A DNA stretch of 12,662 bases from NCBI GenBank assembly GCA_015231995.1, contig JADGAO010000080.1, positions 1 through 12,662 of the forward strand. Reading direction: 5' to 3'. Each line of letters opens with the position of its first letter. Position 1 is the first letter of the stretch. The stretch is from Nitrospinota bacterium (GTDB taxonomy: Bacteria > Nitrospinota_A > UBA7883 > JACRLM01). A model generated the notes under the pieces. It was not told the origin of the DNA. It saw only the letters and a program-made list of their open reading frames with translations, and did no database searches. Positions 1 through 5,981 of this stretch are shown here, piece after piece. Made by a program: the position numbers and the translations under genes.

Positions 1-28
1 AAAAGGAAGGAGCCTTCGCTTCGCCCTG

Positions 29-90
29 CAATGTACAAGAACACCTCGGACAGCGACAATGTAAACTAGGAAGAACACTTCGGACAGGCA
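29..90. repeat. Degenerate two-unit tandem repeat
   Basis: Two related units lie head to tail. Each begins CAATGTA (29-35 and 57-63) and continues with AAGAACACYTCGGACAG (37-53 and 71-87, 16 of 17 bases identical). The second unit is about 6 bases longer between the two shared blocks. I see no gene in positions 1-297, so this is intergenic repeat material, not a coding repeat. Its role is unknown. Confidence 0.6.
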
Positions 91-98
91 CAAGAGTG

Positions 99-137
99 TT
101 ATGCAAAGCTTTTCTTGTTAAGGAGAGCTTTGCGTAA
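99..137. repeat. Strong 18-bp hairpin at outer edge of left inverted repeat
   Basis: Bases 99-116 pair with 120-137 across a 3-base loop (GTT). All 18 positions pair if three G-U wobbles are allowed. The right arm runs into the left copy of the long inverted repeat. There is no T-run after the stem, so it does not look like a standard Rho-independent terminator. It may be the end structure of a small non-autonomous mobile repeat, or a stable RNA fold at the 3' end of an upstream transcript. Confidence 0.6.
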
Positions 138-283
138 TCCATCACGTTCGCAATATTGTCATTCTGAGCGCACGAATATTGTCATTCTGAACGAAGCGTA
201 GCGAAGTGAAGAATCTATCAAATAGAATATTCTATTATACTTCGATCCTTCGGTCGCTAAGGCTCCCTCAGGATGACAAAAAA
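121..283 (+). repeat. Long inverted repeat, left copy
   Basis: This copy matches the reverse complement of 4081-4202. Positions 226-283 equal the complement of 4081-4138 over 58 bases with no mismatch. Positions 131-171 equal the complement of 4162-4202 with one mismatch in 41. The core unit has imperfect terminal inverted repeats, TGTCATTCTGAG at 157-168 and CTCAGGATGACA at 267-278. This copy is longer than the right one because the left terminus is duplicated: AATATTGTCATTCTGA occurs at 152-167 and again at 175-190. A further partial terminus, CTCAGGATGACA, lies at 292-303. The design resembles a MITE or REP-like dispersed element with no coding capacity. Confidence 0.85.
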
Positions 284-351
284 GGGACTTCCTCAGGATG
301 ACAAAATATGGAAATCGTTTGGTTATGCAAAGATGTCTCTCTCAAGGCGCA

Positions 352-1611
352 ATGAGGCTTCTCTTTTCCTTCACAGCGGCTGTTTTTGTTTTGACGGCAA
401 ACACATCCCATGCTGAAGCCTTATACGATCAGGCTTTGAAAGCCGCCGACCGCAAAGATTACGTTTCATCCGAAATCCTCATTAAAAAGTGGCTCGAAAA
501 TAATCCGGGCGATGAGATTGGCGTATTCTTTTTGGCCCGTGTTCTTTCATGGAGCGGCAAAACAGGCGAGGCTTTGGGGCAATACGATTCCCTGCTGGCT
601 AAATCGCCGATGAACACCGATTACCTCATGGGAAAAGCGAACACCCTGTTATGGGCCGGAAGAGGCTCCGAGGCTTTACCTCTGGCCGATACTGCGATAG
701 GGATTTCGCCGTCATATGAAGACCTGTGGCGTTTAAAAATAACGATACTGTCGGGGATGGGGGAGGATTTCCGGGACAAAGCCATCGCCGTCCAGCGAGA
801 AGCCATGCGCCGGTTTCCCCAAAGCGTCTGGGACATCGCCCCCATACCGTCTCACCAGCCCCGCGCGGTCGTATTGGCTTTGGGGAACGTTCCTCAAATC
901 CCGGACGGGCGCGGCGCGGAGATGGAGACGGGATATTCCCACGAAAGGCTCACTAACGGATTCGTCGACTGGAAAAGCGTTTACCTTGAAGGCGCGCGCT
1001 ATTTCTCCGGCCAGTCCGCCGTGTACATGTCCGCCCAGAGCGCCGAGAGGTTTTCGTTGAGAGACAGCGAAGCTCTGGCCGGTTTCTATTACCCGGCGTT
1101 CGAGGCCGTTACGTTCAACGCCGAAGCGACGGGCAGTCCGACATACAACTTCCTGCCGCGCTGGTCCACCCTTTTGAAGGCGCAATGGGAGGTCGCCGAC
1201 GGGAAGCTTATCCATCTTGGAGGCCGCCATACGGAATACGCGCAATCGTCCGTTGACCTGTATCTGGCGACGGCGGAGGCGTATTTCGGAAATTACCGCG
1301 CCTCGTACACTTTTTACCAAAGCCATCCGCAGGGCGCGGGAGTCGAGAGTAGCCATCTGTTGGAGGTCAACCTCTTCTACGGAAACAACGCCGAGAACTC
1401 GATCGGCCTTTCCGTGTCGGGAGGCCGCGAGGCTGAAAGCCTGGGAGGTGGGAGGGTAGCCGTATCCGACGTCCAATCCATCACGCTCACGGGACGCCAC
1501 TGGCTCGACGAGTCGTTTGGAATAACTTACGCGCTCATTCATCACAAGCAGGGGGAGCTGTACGTCAATGATGGAATCCGTATTGGGATACGTCTCAGGC
1601 TCCAATCTTGA
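352..1611 (+). CDS. yaiO: YaiO-family outer-membrane beta-barrel protein with N-terminal TPRs
   Basis: Probable outer-membrane exit protein for a cell-surface polysaccharide. From the ATG at 352 it is 419 residues. Residues 1-21 form a clean signal peptide (charged start, hydrophobic core, cut after SHA). About residues 22-125 are TPR-like helices, with motifs such as LARVLSWSGKTGEAL and a following LLWAGRGSEAL. From about 175 to the end, alternating strands rich in Tyr, Gly and Ser carry family-typical stretches (YFGNYRASYTFY, GRHWLDESFGITYAL). The chain ends in LQS, not the usual aromatic residue of barrel proteins. In-frame ATGs also exist at 298, inside the repeat with AGGGA 10 bases upstream, and at 325. 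I prefer 352 for the signal peptide and the AAGG just upstream, but this is not certain. The gene overlaps the next by 44 bases. The E. coli yaiO region likewise carries a GT2 gene, yaiP. Confidence 0.85.
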   Translation: MRLLFSFTAAVFVLTANTSHAEALYDQALKAADRKDYVSSEILIKKWLENNPGDEIGVFFLARVLSWSGKTGEALGQYDSLLAKSPMNTDYLMGKANTLLWAGRGSEALPLADTAIGISPSYEDLWRLKITILSGMGEDFRDKAIAVQREAMRRFPQSVWDIAPIPSHQPRAVVLALGNVPQIPDGRGAEMETGYSHERLTNGFVDWKSVYLEGARYFSGQSAVYMSAQSAERFSLRDSEALAGFYYPAFEAVTFNAEATGSPTYNFLPRWSTLLKAQWEVADGKLIHLGGRHTEYAQSSVDLYLATAEAYFGNYRASYTFYQSHPQGAGVESSHLLEVNLFYGNNAENSIGLSVSGGREAESLGGGRVAVSDVQSITLTGRHWLDESFGITYALIHHKQGELYVNDGIRIGIRLRLQS

Positions 1612-2647
1612 AGTGAAGCTGGCCTTCTACGCGGGGCTTGGGGCTTTATTGGTGACTGCGGCCCTTATCCTCATCATCGCCATCCTGCGCGTCCGTCTGA
1701 TAATGGAGGAGCGAAGGAACGACAGCTTCATCGCCGAATGGAGGCCGATAATCACCCGCGTTTCCGCAGGGGAACCGCTCGCCGATATTTTCCTTCCGTC
1801 CATCGCAAGAAAAGACATGCCCATGTTCCTGATGCTGTGGAACCATTATCACGGCTTCCTCAAAGGCGAGGCGTTGGAAAACCTCAACGCCCTGATCCGC
1901 TCGACGGGCATGGATGTCGTGGCGAGGCGGTGGATTGACAGCCGGAGCCGGGCAAAACGTTTCATCTCCGTCATAGCCCTTGGGCGCCTCAGGGATAAAA
2001 CGCGATGGGAAGATATGGCTCTGCTGGCGTCGGGTCAGGATCCGACTTTGTCCTTGATGGCGGCCGGTTCGATGGCGCTCATAGACCCGGCCAGGTCTGC
2101 CCCGGTCATAATCCCCCTGATAATTGAGAGGAGGGATTGGCCCGCCAACAAGGTGATGGACATCTTGAGCAAAGCCGATCAATCGGCGATATCCGGGCCG
2201 CTTGTCAGCGCGATATTGAACGCGGACGAAAAAGAGGTGTTGCGCCTTGTCCCGTTTCTTTTCCTCGCCGATAAAAGCCTGTCGGGGCCTGCCGTTCGGA
2301 CTCTGCTGGAAAGGTCGCAAGACCCGGAGATGATCTCTGCCTGCCTGAAAACCGTTGACGACCCATCCATGCTCGACATGGCGAGATCGTATCTGGATCA
2401 TCCCGTCTGGTATGTCCGGGCGCAGGCGGCGACAGTTCTGGGCAAGATAGGGTTTGAGGAAGACGGCAAACGGCTTGTTGGGATGCTCTCCGACAGGGAA
2501 TGGTGGGTGCGTTACCGCGCCGCCCACGCGCTCACGGAAATGCCCTCGATGCAATCCTTCGATTTCGCAAAACTGATAAGGGAAAGCGCGGACAAATACG
2601 CCGGGGATATCATGAGCCAGGCGCTGGCGGAAAAGAAGCTGGCATGA
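1568..2647 (+). CDS. Membrane-anchored HEAT-repeat protein
   Basis: A 359-residue protein with one clear transmembrane helix near residues 17-40, followed by a charged stretch and a long all-helical domain. HEAT-like repeats are plainest at 278-309 (HPVWYVRAQAATVLGKIG and following) and 310-325 (WWVRYRAAHALTEM), with weaker units near 158-188 and 205-270. HEAT repeats are protein-binding scaffolds and no catalytic motif is visible. The ATG at 1568 has a strong ribosome site (AGGGGGAG, 1550-1557) inside the upstream barrel gene, and its stop overlaps the next start as ATGA. I infer that it couples or positions the glycosyltransferase, perhaps as a co-polymerase or a bridge toward the barrel. 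With only a short N-terminal segment before the helix, the bulk is most simply cytoplasmic, but topology is not proven. Confidence 0.85.
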   Translation: MMESVLGYVSGSNLEVKLAFYAGLGALLVTAALILIIAILRVRLIMEERRNDSFIAEWRPIITRVSAGEPLADIFLPSIARKDMPMFLMLWNHYHGFLKGEALENLNALIRSTGMDVVARRWIDSRSRAKRFISVIALGRLRDKTRWEDMALLASGQDPTLSLMAAGSMALIDPARSAPVIIPLIIERRDWPANKVMDILSKADQSAISGPLVSAILNADEKEVLRLVPFLFLADKSLSGPAVRTLLERSQDPEMISACLKTVDDPSMLDMARSYLDHPVWYVRAQAATVLGKIGFEEDGKRLVGMLSDREWWVRYRAAHALTEMPSMQSFDFAKLIRESADKYAGDIMSQALAEKKLA

Positions 2648-4059
2648 CGCTGGGCCAGGTCGCCGAGTTTTTCCAATGGATGTTCATAATCTATTTTCTG
2701 GCCCTCAATCTGGGTTACATAGGGCTTAACCTGCTTTCGATCGTAAGCGTCTCCGGCTACATGAGGAAAAGGGCGCCTTCGTTTTTGTCCTCGTTCTATC
2801 CCGGTTTCGAGCCGCCGATAACGGTGATCGTGCCCGCATACAACGAAATGGCGACGATATCGGATTCGATACGCTCGTTTCTCCAGCTTCAATACAGCCA
2901 GTTCGAGATAGTGGTCGTAAACGACGGCTCTTCCGACGACACCCTCGCCATGCTCACCCGCGAGTTCTCACTCGTCCCGTTCCCCGAAGCGTACCGCGTG
3001 AGAGTCGGCGCCAAACCGGTAAGGGGGATTTACCTTTCAACGACCCACTCTAAATTACGCGTCGTGGATAAAGAGAACGGCGGCAAGGCCGACTCACTTA
3101 ACGCCGGCATCAACGCGTCGCGATACCCTCTCTTTTGCGCCGTTGACGCGGACTCGATTCTTCAACCAGACAGCCTCCAGCGGGTCGTCCAGCCGTTCAT
3201 CGAAGACCCTCGCACGATAGCCAGCGGCGGCACCATACGGGTCGCCAACGGATGCAGGGTTGACCATGGCTTTCTGTTAAGCGTGGGGCTTCCTGGCAAC
3301 CTCCTTGCGCTATTTCAGATAGTCGAATATATCAGGGCGTTTCTTTTCGGGCGGCTTGGCTGGTCGCCGCTTAACGCCCTGCTCATAATTTCCGGGGCGT
3401 TCGGGCTTTTCAACAAAGAGAGGGTGATAGAGGCGGGCGGGTTCCACAGCGACACCATCGGCGAGGATATGGAGCTGATAGTCCGCCTGCACCGTATCAA
3501 CCGCCTCAAGAGAAGAGAATACAAAATAACTTTCGTCCCCGACCCGATATGCTGGACGGAAGCCCCGGAGGATTTCCGCACGTTGATAAACCAGCGCATC
3601 CGCTGGCAACGGGGCCTTTCCGAGAGTCTGTTTTCCAACATCCGGCTGTTGTTCCACCCTCGCGGAGGGGCTGTGGGATGGCTGGCGTTTCCTTTTTTCA
3701 TGCTCTTCGAATGGATGGGGCCGTTAATAGAAACCTCTGGATACATCTTTACCATCGTGGCCTTGCCGCTTGGGATTATCGAGCCGCCGATAGCCGCCAT
3801 TTTCTTCATGGTCTCGGTCGGGTTCGGCGTCATGCTCTCCACGACGGCGTTATTGCTGGAGGAAATGTCCTTCCACCTTTACTCCAAACCGCGCCATTTC
3901 GCCACGCTGATGTTGGTGGCGGTTATCGAGAACTTCGGATACCGCCAGTTCAACGCGCTATGCAGGGTGTGGGGAATCACAATGTTCCTGTCGGGCAAAC
4001 GTGGCGGATGGGGAGCCATGCGCAGGACAGGCGGGTGGACGAATCAGAAGGGGAAGTGA
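2644..4059 (+). CDS. Processive GT2 family glycosyltransferase (PgaC/YaiP-like)
   Basis: A 471-residue inner-membrane glycosyltransferase that probably polymerises a polysaccharide from a nucleotide sugar. One N-terminal membrane helix (about 13-38) precedes a GT2 catalytic domain. Visible motifs are NDGSS (93-97, nucleotide binding), DAD (168-170, the metal-binding DxD), GED (273-275, catalytic base region) and QRIRW (317-321, the QxxRW signature of processive synthases). Roughly three more helices follow (343-405). No PilZ domain is visible, so direct c-di-GMP control is not evident. The ATG at 2644 overlaps the HEAT gene stop as ATGA. An open frame continues upstream to 2500, but that part lies within the HEAT gene and is not credible protein. 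Its context points to a surface polysaccharide. The sugar cannot be read from sequence. Confidence 0.9.
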   Translation: MTLGQVAEFFQWMFIIYFLALNLGYIGLNLLSIVSVSGYMRKRAPSFLSSFYPGFEPPITVIVPAYNEMATISDSIRSFLQLQYSQFEIVVVNDGSSDDTLAMLTREFSLVPFPEAYRVRVGAKPVRGIYLSTTHSKLRVVDKENGGKADSLNAGINASRYPLFCAVDADSILQPDSLQRVVQPFIEDPRTIASGGTIRVANGCRVDHGFLLSVGLPGNLLALFQIVEYIRAFLFGRLGWSPLNALLIISGAFGLFNKERVIEAGGFHSDTIGEDMELIVRLHRINRLKRREYKITFVPDPICWTEAPEDFRTLINQRIRWQRGLSESLFSNIRLLFHPRGGAVGWLAFPFFMLFEWMGPLIETSGYIFTIVALPLGIIEPPIAAIFFMVSVGFGVMLSTTALLLEEMSFHLYSKPRHFATLMLVAVIENFGYRQFNALCRVWGITMFLSGKRGGWGAMRRTGGWTNQKGK

Positions 4060-4086
4060 GGGCGGTTTGCGACGCGCCCTTTTTTT
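4059..4086 (+). terminator. Rho-independent terminator after the glycosyltransferase
   Basis: Bases 4059-4064 (AGGGCG) pair with 4075-4080 (CGCCCT) around a 10-base loop. A run of seven T (4080-4086) follows. It begins at the stop codon of the glycosyltransferase and its T-run is also the outer end of the right inverted repeat, so the repeat abuts or contributes to the terminator. Confidence 0.75.
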
Positions 4087-4202
4087 GTCATCCTGAGGGA
4101 GCCTTAGCGACCGAAGGATCGAAGTATAATAGAATATTATTTTTCGATAGATTCTTCGCTGGCGCTCAGAATGACAATATTGCGAACGTAATGGATTACG
4201 CA
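4081..4202 (-). repeat. Long inverted repeat, right copy
   Basis: Reverse-complement partner of 121-283, with 58 bases identical (4081-4138) and 40 of 41 identical (4162-4202). The core unit is 4086-4176, bounded by imperfect inverted termini TGTCATCCTGAG (4086-4097) and CTCAGAATGACA (4165-4176). It lacks the duplicated terminus found in the left copy. TATAAT at 4125-4130 reads toward the downstream tRNA-modification genes, but no convincing -35 box sits at the right distance. In the left copy the same motif reads outward on the minus strand. Confidence 0.85.
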
Positions 4203-4222
4203 AAACTCTCTTTTTTAAGACT

Positions 4223-4240
4223 GGCGGTTCACGAACCGCC
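4223..4240. repeat. Short palindromic repeat (GGCGGTTC / GAACCGCC)
   Basis: GGCGGTTC (4223-4230) and GAACCGCC (4233-4240) form a perfect 8-bp stem around 2 central bases, continuing into CCTACAAATT. It belongs to a different sequence family from the inverted repeat ending about 20 bases upstream. Nothing else is visible between 4203 and the start at 4276 except an A/T-rich TTAAAATATAAA (4262-4273) just before the ATG. Confidence 0.6.
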
Positions 4241-4275
4241 CCTACAAATTCGGGAATCCAGTTAAAATATAAACC

Positions 4276-5004
4276 ATGAACTCAGATTCGCTTCAACTTG
4301 GGCAGGAAACCTCCGGCTACCGGTACAACAGGGATTCGTTCATGCTGGCGGATTTTTTCGATCCCTCCAGCGTCGAATCCCTGCTGGACGCGGGGGCGGG
4401 GGTGGGCGTGGTCTCCATACTCATCGGCAAGGCTCACCCGTCCATGAAGATAACAGCGCTGGAGATAAACCCGCATGTGGCCGCCACGGCCCTCGCCAAC
4501 GCAAGGAAAAACGGGCTTTCGCGTTATCATGTCGTCGCCGGCGACGTGATGGGCTCAGTAAACCTCTTCGGTAAACACAAATTCGACGCGGTGGTGTCCA
4601 ACCCGCCATACAGGAAAGCGGGGACGGGAAGGTTAAACGCCGATCCCGTCAAGGCGGTGGCGCGGCACGAGCTTAGGATGACGCTCGACGGGCTGGTCAA
4701 AGTTTCATCAGCCATCTTGAAGCAAGGCGGGTCGCTTACGTTGACGATGATTTGGGAGAGACGAGACGAATACATTTCTGCACTATCCAGATACGGTTTC
4801 CACGAAAAACGGTTCCGCAAGGCGAGGTCGTTCGACGACAGCCCCCCTCTCTGGTTTTTGTCCGAGGCGAGGTTCAATGTGAAAACGGAAACTGTCGAGA
4901 CACCGCCGCTTACTCTTAAATCCGCCGATGGGGGCGATTCGCCCGAATTCATGCGGATCATGGCGAGCCTGACGGGACGCGCCCTGGAAGTGGATGTGCG
5001 ATAG
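4276..5004 (+). CDS. TrmN6-like tRNA (adenine-N6) methyltransferase
   Basis: A 242-residue class I SAM-dependent methyltransferase. The SAM-binding motif I is LDAGAGVGVVSI (D38 to G44), an acidic residue follows in ALEINP (61-66), and the catalytic NPPY is at 109-112. NPPY is the signature of N6-adenine and similar amino-methyltransferases. The stretch after it, GTGRLNADPVKAVARHE, fits the YfiC/TrmN6 family, which makes m6A at position 37 of a valine tRNA in E. coli. Length is normal for that family. No clear ribosome site precedes the ATG. TTAAAATATAAA directly upstream could be a -10 region giving a nearly leaderless message, which is inference. The stop overlaps the miaA start by one base, which suggests co-translation. 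A different RNA substrate cannot be excluded. Confidence 0.8.
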   Translation: MNSDSLQLGQETSGYRYNRDSFMLADFFDPSSVESLLDAGAGVGVVSILIGKAHPSMKITALEINPHVAATALANARKNGLSRYHVVAGDVMGSVNLFGKHKFDAVVSNPPYRKAGTGRLNADPVKAVARHELRMTLDGLVKVSSAILKQGGSLTLTMIWERRDEYISALSRYGFHEKRFRKARSFDDSPPLWFLSEARFNVKTETVETPPLTLKSADGGDSPEFMRIMASLTGRALEVDVR

Positions 5005-5981
5005 TGAAGCCTGTGGAGAGCCTGCCGCCTCTTTTAATCCTTGCGGGGCCTACCGCGTGCGGCAAGACGCTCACCGCCGTCCACCTCGCCGAAGCGTTGG
5101 GGAGCGAGATCATCTCCGCCGATTCCGTGCAGGTCTATAAATATTTCGACATCGGGTCGGCCAAGCCGTCGCCCTCGATATTGGCCATGGTTCCGCATCA
5201 CCTGATAAGCGTGGCCGAACCGGAGGAGGAATACAACGTCGCAAGGTTCCGGGGCGAATCGGACGCTGTGGCGCGAAAACTTATCGCCAGCGGGAAAATC
5301 CCCATCGTGGCGGGCGGCACGGGGTTATACATAAAGGCGCTGACGGAGGGTTTTCACTGCGGCGCGAAGATAAGCGCGGAGGCGGAGCTTCGCATGGACG
5401 AGATCGAGGCTCGCGATGGGTTGGAGGGGTTGCACAGGCTGGCCGTGGAAGCCGACCCGGAATGGATGACGAAGGTTCATCCGAACGACAGGTTCCGGGT
5501 GAGGCGGGCCGTCGGCGTATTCTGGACGGAGGGTCGCCGCCTTTCGGAGATTTACAGGCAGAACCCGCCAGCGAAAGCCTGGGACACTCTAACGCTTGTC
5601 ATGGACATCCCCCGTGAAACATTATTCCGCAGGATCGAGAGCCGGGTGGATGAGATGTTCAGGGAAGGCTGGTTAGAGGAGGTCAAACATCTGCGGGAAA
5701 AAGGGTATAATACGAGCGTGAAACCGATGCGTTCCCTGGGATACAGGACGTTGTACGACCAGTTGGAGGGAGCGGCGCTATCCGGCCCTGCGCCTGAAAT
5801 AATAAAGAAGGAAACCAGGGCCTACGCCAAACGGCAGACGACATGGTTCCGCAGGGTGGAAGGCGCGGTTTATGTTTCCGCTGGCGGGGCGGATTCCCCG
5901 GAGAGCATCTCTCAAACAATTTTGGCAAGAGATGATGTCAGGAAATTTCTCGACCGTCACAGCCATACTGCTGGCCAGTAG
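5004..5981 (+). CDS. miaA: tRNA dimethylallyltransferase MiaA
   Basis: Transfers a dimethylallyl group from DMAPP to N6 of A37 in tRNAs that read codons starting with U, and acts in the cytosol. The 325-residue length matches the family. Visible motifs are the P-loop GPTACGKT (15-22, with Cys where Ser is usual), DSVQVY (40-45, the DSxQVY substrate motif with its general-base Asp), DIGSAKPS (49-56), GGTGLY (104-109) and near the C-terminus QTTWFRR. It starts with GTG at 5004 inside the upstream stop (TAGTG) and overlaps the transglycosylase gene by 50 bases, so it is the middle gene of a tight operon. The perfect TATAAT at 5706-5711 inside the gene lacks a -35 box and is probably chance. Confidence 0.95.
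   Translation: MKPVESLPPLLILAGPTACGKTLTAVHLAEALGSEIISADSVQVYKYFDIGSAKPSPSILAMVPHHLISVAEPEEEYNVARFRGESDAVARKLIASGKIPIVAGGTGLYIKALTEGFHCGAKISAEAELRMDEIEARDGLEGLHRLAVEADPEWMTKVHPNDRFRVRRAVGVFWTEGRRLSEIYRQNPPAKAWDTLTLVMDIPRETLFRRIESRVDEMFREGWLEEVKHLREKGYNTSVKPMRSLGYRTLYDQLEGAALSGPAPEIIKKETRAYAKRQTTWFRRVEGAVYVSAGGADSPESISQTILARDDVRKFLDRHSHTAGQ

Noticed and set aside
29..90. Possible CRISPR remnant
   Set aside because: Only two imperfect units with tiny unequal spacing, no palindromic repeat and no cas genes.
733..1605. 290-codon open frame on the minus strand
   Set aside because: Antisense to the barrel gene, with no recognisable domain. The + strand protein has a signal peptide and family motifs.
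2500..2643. N-terminal extension of the glycosyltransferase
   Set aside because: This 48-codon stretch lies inside the HEAT gene, is rich in Arg, Lys and Gly, and does not fit the family. The ATGA overlap at 2644 is the natural start.
121..4202. Insertion sequence or classical composite transposon
   Set aside because: No transposase or recombinase gene lies in the window, so only the inverted repeats themselves can be supported.
5706..5711. Perfect TATAAT inside miaA
   Set aside because: No -35 box at a suitable distance, and it lies mid-gene in conserved coding sequence.
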